Part shown: positions 3,894-7,531 of the stretch, one piece after another
Layout: the number at the start of each line of letters is the position of its first letter
Position numbering within the stretch: the first letter of the stretch is position 1
DNA from: CAYWEP01 sp964457405
Lineage (GTDB): Bacteria > Patescibacteriota > Microgenomatia > Levybacterales > UBA12049
DNA: 7,531 bases
Direction of reading: 5' to 3'
Assembly: GCA_964457405.1 (NCBI GenBank)
Contig: CAYWEP010000059.1
Location: forward strand, 1-7,531
Notes under the pieces: model-generated
Told to the model about the DNA's origin: nothing
Databases searched by the model: none
The model's input: only the letters and a program-made list of their open reading frames with translations
Translations under genes and position numbers: made by a program

Positions 3894-5723
3894 CTACCTC
3901 TGAGCTCTTTGTTTAAACCTTTGAATGTAGTCCATCCATTTTTCTCTCTCTTCAGTACTCATTTGAGCGAAACTATCTCCTACAAAAAGATTGGCACGTG
4001 CGCCGAGGCTAGCTACTTTCAATAAACCTTCGTTAATCCCATCTCGCACATCTGGATCTAGTTTTGCCTGTCCGTCGGCCATGTGTACCCCATCAAAAAC
4101 GAGTCCATAAGCTTCACCAAAAGGTAACATACGACGGGAGGCGGTTGCGATTCCTCGACGATATAAGTAGGTGTTGATGGGTTTTGCAATCAAATTACCA
4201 ACATGTGGTGGGAGTTCAGAGTCAGGAGTAAGTGTATCCCAGGTAAAACGTAATCCATTAAAGAGCCCCAAACTCTCAAGCATTGGTGCCCCGCTGCCAA
4301 TAAGTTCGATTTTCCCGGGTCCACCGGCCACGTCATCGAGGGAACGACGGAGATTTTTCATGAAATCGCGATAATAGCCGACCTTTGTCTGCTCGTGATG
4401 CTTCATTTCGCCTACGAGAGCGCTTGAGAGAAAGTCGAGCTTAAAGACCTCAAATCCCATGGCTACATATTCTTGCATTCTGGCAATGATATATTCTTGT
4501 ACTTGGGGTTGAGAGATATCTAGGGCGAATGGGTTGTTCTTCTCATTTTTAAATGGAAATGGCACTCTGAGAGGCTCACCATGCTCATTTTGAATAAGCC
4601 ATTCAGGTGAAACACTTGCCGCTGCTGCGGGCTGAAGCTGGAAAGGCGCAAACCATAATCCAAGCTTAACTCCTTGTGCTTTCATTCCCTTAACAACATC
4701 TGGCAAATCATGGAAACGCTCTTTATTAACAGCAAAAGGATCCTCAGGGCTCTCCCAGCCTGCATCAATAATATATGTATCAACTGGTGTGTCTTTAAGA
4801 GCGGCGATTTCTGATTCAATATCTGATTGAGTCACATCGTGGCCAAAAACTGGCCAGGAAAAACCAATAACTCGATCACTCATCAGTGGAACCGAGTGGT
4901 CAATTTTGGCTAGTTCTTTGCCATAGGCTCGTAATAAATCAGCATATTTCATGCCTTCTTTTTCTGCCTGTACAGCTCCAGTAAAAATACGCATTTGCGT
5001 AGAGCCTGCTGGGGGAATTCCTTCCAGATCTTCCTCTATATTGACGTCAATTCCGTCAGCAGTTTTTTCCCACGTCAAGCGAGTAAAGGCTTCTCTTTCG
5101 GGTAGAACGCCGATCACAAAGTCTTCTCCCGTATCGCGATTGTGAAAGCCAACAAAACCATAACTTCGTCCATCGACATTTCCGTCTGCCTCTACAAAAC
5201 CTGGTTCGAAAAATGGATGCTGCGATTCTCCAGGGGAGCGCCCTTCAGGCTGTATCCCAATCGTTACATTTAACGGAATCGGTGATACGTTCTCAAAGCT
5301 TCCTCGATCTGCTTTCTTCCGAGCTTCTTTCGAGATATGCCGAACTCCTCTCGCTATGTGCAATTTCGCTTGATCTCCGATTGAGAGTTCGGGTTGCTGC
5401 TGCGTTCTCACCGCTCGCGAGCGCTGTAGCTCAAGCTTGTAGCCAGTTTGCGGTCTGAGAACATCAGAAAGCGGAGTGCTTTCAGGGGTCGGCCACATAT
5501 GAGCTCCAGAAGTGATTGCATCCACATTCTCGGGAGAAGTCGCAATCTTACAGGTGACTCGTGCAATACGATCGCCTGGTTCAGTAGTAAAAGGAACTTC
5601 AACAACGCTACCCAGCTGACCTAAAGGTGACTCTACAGGACGAGGAGAGACTCCCTCACCATGAATAGTGATTTTTTTAAATGAGGGATTATTCCCTATC
5701 TCTGTGCCGCCAATTTCTACCAT
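3894..5723 (-). CDS. GH36-like (clan GH-D) alpha-galactosidase
   Basis: Predicted cytoplasmic retaining glycoside hydrolase releasing alpha-linked galactose. There is an N-terminal beta domain (to about residue 290), then a (beta/alpha)8 barrel. Numbered from ATG 5735: YIIDAGW (D324), GLWFAPF, DISQPQVQEYI, FKLDFLSS with K432 and nucleophile D434, and SGAPMLESLGLFNGLRFTWDT with acid/base D500. The 66-residue spacing suits GH36. The protein is 613 aa from 5735, or 609 aa from 5723, shorter than the usual roughly 700, and lacks most of the C-terminal beta domain. I choose ATG 5723 because a TATAAT box overlaps ATG 5735; the first ATG would lie upstream of the transcript. Substrate could instead be N-acetylgalactosamine or raffinose-type sugars. 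The stop is TAG, with an in-frame open tail beyond it. Confidence 0.88.
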   Translation of the reverse strand: MVEIGGTEIGNNPSFKKITIHGEGVSPRPVESPLGQLGSVVEVPFTTEPGDRIARVTCKIATSPENVDAITSGAHMWPTPESTPLSDVLRPQTGYKLELQRSRAVRTQQQPELSIGDQAKLHIARGVRHISKEARKKADRGSFENVSPIPLNVTIGIQPEGRSPGESQHPFFEPGFVEADGNVDGRSYGFVGFHNRDTGEDFVIGVLPEREAFTRLTWEKTADGIDVNIEEDLEGIPPAGSTQMRIFTGAVQAEKEGMKYADLLRAYGKELAKIDHSVPLMSDRVIGFSWPVFGHDVTQSDIESEIAALKDTPVDTYIIDAGWESPEDPFAVNKERFHDLPDVVKGMKAQGVKLGLWFAPFQLQPAAAASVSPEWLIQNEHGEPLRVPFPFKNEKNNPFALDISQPQVQEYIIARMQEYVAMGFEVFKLDFLSSALVGEMKHHEQTKVGYYRDFMKNLRRSLDDVAGGPGKIELIGSGAPMLESLGLFNGLRFTWDTLTPDSELPPHVGNLIAKPINTYLYRRGIATASRRMLPFGEAYGLVFDGVHMADGQAKLDPDVRDGINEGLLKVASLGARANLFVGDSFAQMSTEEREKWMDYIQRFKQRAQR

Positions 5724-5733
5724 AGTATGCCTC

Positions 5734-5742
5734 ATTATAGCA
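5734..5742 (-). promoter_or_regulatory. Extended -10 promoter of the glycosidase
   Basis: Reverse-strand TGC-TATAAT, then ten bases, then ATGG (5723). No recognisable -35 at 17 bases; the TGn extension may compensate. The same arrangement precedes the inositol-phosphate synthase gene. Confidence 0.6.
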
Positions 5743-5754
5743 TTGGCTGTTAAC

Positions 5755-5783
5755 TTGATCGTCTTTCCAAAATAGATTATAAT
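5755..5783 (+). promoter_or_regulatory. Promoter of tRNA-Val
   Basis: TTGATC (5755-5760), 17 bases, perfect TATAAT (5778-5783), with the tRNA beginning 11 bases later. It diverges from the glycosidase promoter 12 bases away. Confidence 0.75.
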
Positions 5784-5793
5784 TTTGCTCCAA

Positions 5794-5866
5794 GGACGAT
5801 TAGCTCAGTTGGTAGAGCATTTCTTTTACACAGAAAGGGTCGGGGGTTCGAATCCCTCATCGTCCA
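5794..5866 (+). tRNA. tRNA-Val(UAC)
   Basis: Complete 73-nt tRNA. Acceptor GGACGAT/ATCGTCC with discriminator A5866; D-loop with GGTAGAG; anticodon stem TTTCT/AGAAA around TTTACAC with TAC at 5827-5829; T-arm GGGGG-TTCGAAT-CCCTC (one G-U). CCA is not encoded. It stands alone with its own promoter. Confidence 0.96.
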
Positions 5867-5896
5867 CATTTCTAATCTGTTTGATGACTAAATATG

Positions 5897-5928
5897 CCAG
5901 GTCACGAACCTCCTCGACCTGGAAGGTC
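5897..5928. repeat. Palindromic repeat upstream of the inositol-phosphate synthase
   Basis: CCAGGTC (5897-5903) pairs with GACCTGG (5916-5922), and GACCT also pairs with AGGTC (5924-5928). The 14-mer CGACCTGGAAGGTC (5915-5928) recurs at 7349-7362 beyond the gene. A short direct repeat TCACGAT-TCACGAT follows. Confidence 0.65.
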
Positions 5929-5970
5929 ACGATTCACGATTCCACATAAAACTTGTAAAATCCTTATACA

Positions 5971-5979
5971 TGCTATACT
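5971..5979 (+). promoter_or_regulatory. Extended -10 promoter of the inositol-phosphate synthase
   Basis: TGC-TATACT, then ten bases, then ATGG at 5990. A weak -35 (CTTGTA, 5952-5957) lies 16 bases upstream. There is no Shine-Dalgarno between the -10 and the ATG. Confidence 0.6.
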
Positions 5980-5989
5980 ATTCACAATA

Positions 5990-7321
5990 ATGGCTGCCAA
6001 GCAAGATCCACATATTGAACCTGCCCAAGGAAACTTAGGAGTACTCACAGTAGGTCTGGGTGCTGTTTCCACAACCCTTATTGCTGGTGTTGAAGCAATC
6101 AGACAAGGTTGGGAAGGTATGGAACCTTTTGGTTCACTTACCCAAATGGGGAGAATCAGGCTTGGCCCAAGGCCAAGAGGAAAAAACCCTCTCATAAAAG
6201 ATTTTGTTCCACTTGCCTCTTTAAATGATTTAGTTTTTGGATCTTGGGATATTTTTCCTGACAATGCATATCAATCGGCACTTCATGCAGGGGTTTTGCA
6301 AAGATCTCTTGTAGAAAACTTAAAATCAGCTTTAGAGGCAGTTAGACCTATGCCTGCTGTTTTTGATAAAAACTACATTAGACGTTTAAAAGGAGCGAAT
6401 CTTAAGCAGGGTGGAAATAAAATGGAGTTAGCTCAAAAAGTAATGGAAGATATAGCAAAGTTTAAGCAAGCTAATAGATGTGATAGGGTAGTGGTCCTTT
6501 TTGCTGCTTCAACAGAGGTACACATGGAACCAACAAAGGAACATCAAAACTTGGAAAGTTTTGAAAGAGCATTAGTTGAGAATAGCCCAAATATTTCTCC
6601 TTCCATGATCTATGCTTATGCCGCATTAAAATCAGGAGCACCTTTTATCAATGGAGCCCCCGGTCTAACAGTAGATATTCCAGCTATGATTGATTTGGCC
6701 CAAGATCAGAAAGTACCAATTGCTGGAAAAGATTTTAAAACTGGACAAACTCTACTGAAGACTATAATAGCTCCAGGATTAAAAGCCAGAATGTTAGGTT
6801 TACATGGTTGGTATTCTTTTAATGTCTTGGGTAATAGAGATGGCGAAGTTTTAGCTGATCCAGGATCTTTTGAAAGCAAGAGAGTATCAAAAGAATCAGT
6901 GCTTGATATCATCTTGCAGCCCAATCAATATCCTAGCCTTTATGGAAAATATGAACATGGGGTGGGTATCCAATATTATGGTCCAGCTGGAGATGACAAA
7001 GAAGCATGGGATAGAATAGACATTTTTGGATGGCTAGGTTACAAAATGGGTCTTAGAATTAACTTTCAATGTAAGGACTCCATTTTAGCAGCCCCTGTGG
7101 CTTTAGATTTAGTATTGTTTATGGATCTGGCTCAGAGAGCTGGAATAAAGGGTGTACAAGAATGGCTATCATTTTACTTTAAGAGTCCGATGGTTTCTCC
7201 AGTTCATGACCTATACCCTGAACATGATTTATTTCTTCAGCAAATGAAACTAAAAAACACTCTTCGTTACTTAAGAGGAAAGAAACCAATTACCAACTTA
7301 GGGATGGAATACTACGACTGA
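5990..7321 (+). CDS. ino1: myo-Inositol-1-phosphate synthase
   Basis: 443 aa, complete. It converts glucose 6-phosphate to inositol 1-phosphate by NAD-dependent oxidation, aldol cyclisation and reduction (EC 5.5.1.4). Visible motifs: Rossmann loop VGLGAVSTT (22-29), NGAPGLTVDIPAM, GKDFKTGQT (246-254), NVLGNRDG (278-285), SKRVSK (296-301), YYGPAGDDKEAWD and CKDSILAAP (361-369). Length fits bacterial enzymes. An ATG at 5894 would add 32 residues encoded by the upstream palindromic repeat and lies upstream of the promoter; ATG 5990 is the natural start, with the -10 ending 10 bases before it. No inositol monophosphatase or phospholipid synthase gene is in view. By hand count 18 of 20 Arg codons are AGA/AGG, unlike the neighbouring glycosidase, suggesting a separate origin. 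Confidence 0.95.
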   Translation: MAAKQDPHIEPAQGNLGVLTVGLGAVSTTLIAGVEAIRQGWEGMEPFGSLTQMGRIRLGPRPRGKNPLIKDFVPLASLNDLVFGSWDIFPDNAYQSALHAGVLQRSLVENLKSALEAVRPMPAVFDKNYIRRLKGANLKQGGNKMELAQKVMEDIAKFKQANRCDRVVVLFAASTEVHMEPTKEHQNLESFERALVENSPNISPSMIYAYAALKSGAPFINGAPGLTVDIPAMIDLAQDQKVPIAGKDFKTGQTLLKTIIAPGLKARMLGLHGWYSFNVLGNRDGEVLADPGSFESKRVSKESVLDIILQPNQYPSLYGKYEHGVGIQYYGPAGDDKEAWDRIDIFGWLGYKMGLRINFQCKDSILAAPVALDLVLFMDLAQRAGIKGVQEWLSFYFKSPMVSPVHDLYPEHDLFLQQMKLKNTLRYLRGKKPITNLGMEYYD

Positions 7322-7324
7322 ATA

Positions 7325-7351
7325 ATCCGCGAAATCCGCGAAAATCCGCGA
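7325..7351 (+). repeat. Three direct copies of ATCCGCGA
   Basis: ATCCGCGA occurs at 7325, 7334 and 7344 (period 9-10), starting three bases after the synthase stop codon and running into the palindrome at 7349. Confidence 0.7.
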
Positions 7352-7380
7352 CCTGGAAGGTCGAGTAGCCTCGCGACCTT
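7349..7380. repeat. Palindromic repeat downstream of the inositol-phosphate synthase
   Basis: Contains CGACCTGGAAGGTC (7349-7362), identical to 5915-5928, and AAGGTCG (7357-7363) pairing perfectly with CGACCTT (7374-7380). GTAG lies in the loop. It sits between the synthase and the transposase gene and may also act as a hairpin at the 3' end of the synthase transcript. Confidence 0.65.
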
Positions 7381-7409
7381 GACACTGTATAAATTTTCCT
7401 CCATACAAT
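7379..7409 (+). promoter_or_regulatory. Possible promoter of the transposase
   Basis: TTGACA (7379-7384) with TACAAT (7404-7409) at a long 19-base spacing; TATAAA at 7388-7393 is an alternative -10. The -35 overlaps the end of the palindromic repeat, so the repeat could influence transposase expression. Confidence 0.35.
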
Positions 7410-7413
7410 ATAT

Positions 7414-7531
7414 ATGACCTTTGTTCGCAGAATTCCATTAGTGAATGGGGAGTTCTACCATATATTCAACAGAGGCGTAGCAAGAGCTCCCGTATTTTTT
7501 AGTAAAACAGACTATAAACAAGCAATGCTTG
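7414..7531 (+). CDS. REP-associated tyrosine (Y1, IS200-like) transposase, N-terminal fragment
   Basis: 39 residues from ATG 7414 to the window edge. RRIPLVNGEFYHIFNRGVAR followed by PVFFSKTDYKQAML is the standard N-terminus of RAYT/Y1 proteins (Y-H-I-F-NRG, then a DY element). The HUH motif and catalytic tyrosine lie beyond the window. RAYTs cut and join single-stranded DNA at REP hairpins carrying a GTAG/GGAG foot; palindromes with GTAG occur nearby at 2675-2704, 2794-2823 (reverse strand) and 7349-7380. No Shine-Dalgarno is visible. Confidence 0.85.
   Translation, partial: MTFVRRIPLVNGEFYHIFNRGVARAPVFFSKTDYKQAML

Noticed and set aside
4171..5605. Frames within the glycosidase region (4171-4374, 4951-5145 and 5213-5458 on the forward strand; 5408-5605 on the reverse strand)
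   Set aside because: They overlap a well-supported GH36 gene and have no recognisable motifs or start signals.
5894..5989. A 32-residue N-terminal extension of the inositol-phosphate synthase
   Set aside because: The extension is encoded by the palindromic repeat and lies upstream of the extended -10 promoter; similarity to the family begins after ATG 5990.
7325..7380. CRISPR array or replication origin iterons
   Set aside because: Repeats are 8 bases with 1-2 base spacers and only three copies; no cas, dnaA or rep gene is adjacent.

Overview
The window looks like chromosomal DNA of a small-genome, uncultivated-type bacterium. My best guess is a Candidate Phyla Radiation (Patescibacteria) lineage, but that is inference. 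The signs are scattered short orphan operons, tRNAs without encoded CCA, many short palindromic elements next to a REP-type Y1 transposase, start codons only about 10 nt below a -10 box, and scaffold gaps written as runs of ten N. No marker gene settles the lineage.

Layout. 1-401 (-) is the N-terminal part of a YbhB/PEBP-family protein. 599-2289 (+) is one long gene cut by an N-run; the two pieces share a 7-base overlap in the same codon phase, so the gap is probably artificial. Its product has features suggestive of an M49-like (dipeptidyl-peptidase III-like) metallopeptidase, but with HEYGE where a zinc site would read HExxH. 2339-2996 is a disordered tRNA-Leu cluster. Two tRNA-Leu genes are intact (CAG and GAG), and each lies between the 5' and 3' fragments of another tRNA-Leu gene. 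Hairpin-forming palindromes of a REP-like family sit inside those fragments. 3141-3781 (+) is a BrnT toxin/CopG-type antitoxin operon with a strong promoter and a near-perfect operator palindrome. 3894-5723 (-) is a GH36/clan GH-D alpha-galactosidase-like enzyme. It diverges from tRNA-Val(UAC) at 5794-5866. 5990-7321 (+) encodes a complete myo-inositol-1-phosphate synthase with AGA/AGG-dominated arginine codons, lying between two copies of a palindromic 14-mer. 7414-7531 (+) is the start of a REP-associated tyrosine (Y1) transposase.

How the parts may fit. The most unusual region is the tRNA-Leu cluster. Foldback elements have entered the D-arm of one tRNA-Leu copy and the D-arm and T-arm of another, while a plausible mobilising enzyme (RAYT) is encoded about 4.5 kb away and related palindromes flank the inositol-phosphate synthase. 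Separately, the glycosidase and inositol-phosphate synthase share the same promoter design (extended -10 TGCTATAaT or TGCTATAcT, ten bases, then ATGG). The toxin gene has the same short spacing. All three transcripts are probably leaderless or nearly so, whereas the antitoxin has a near-perfect Shine-Dalgarno sequence.
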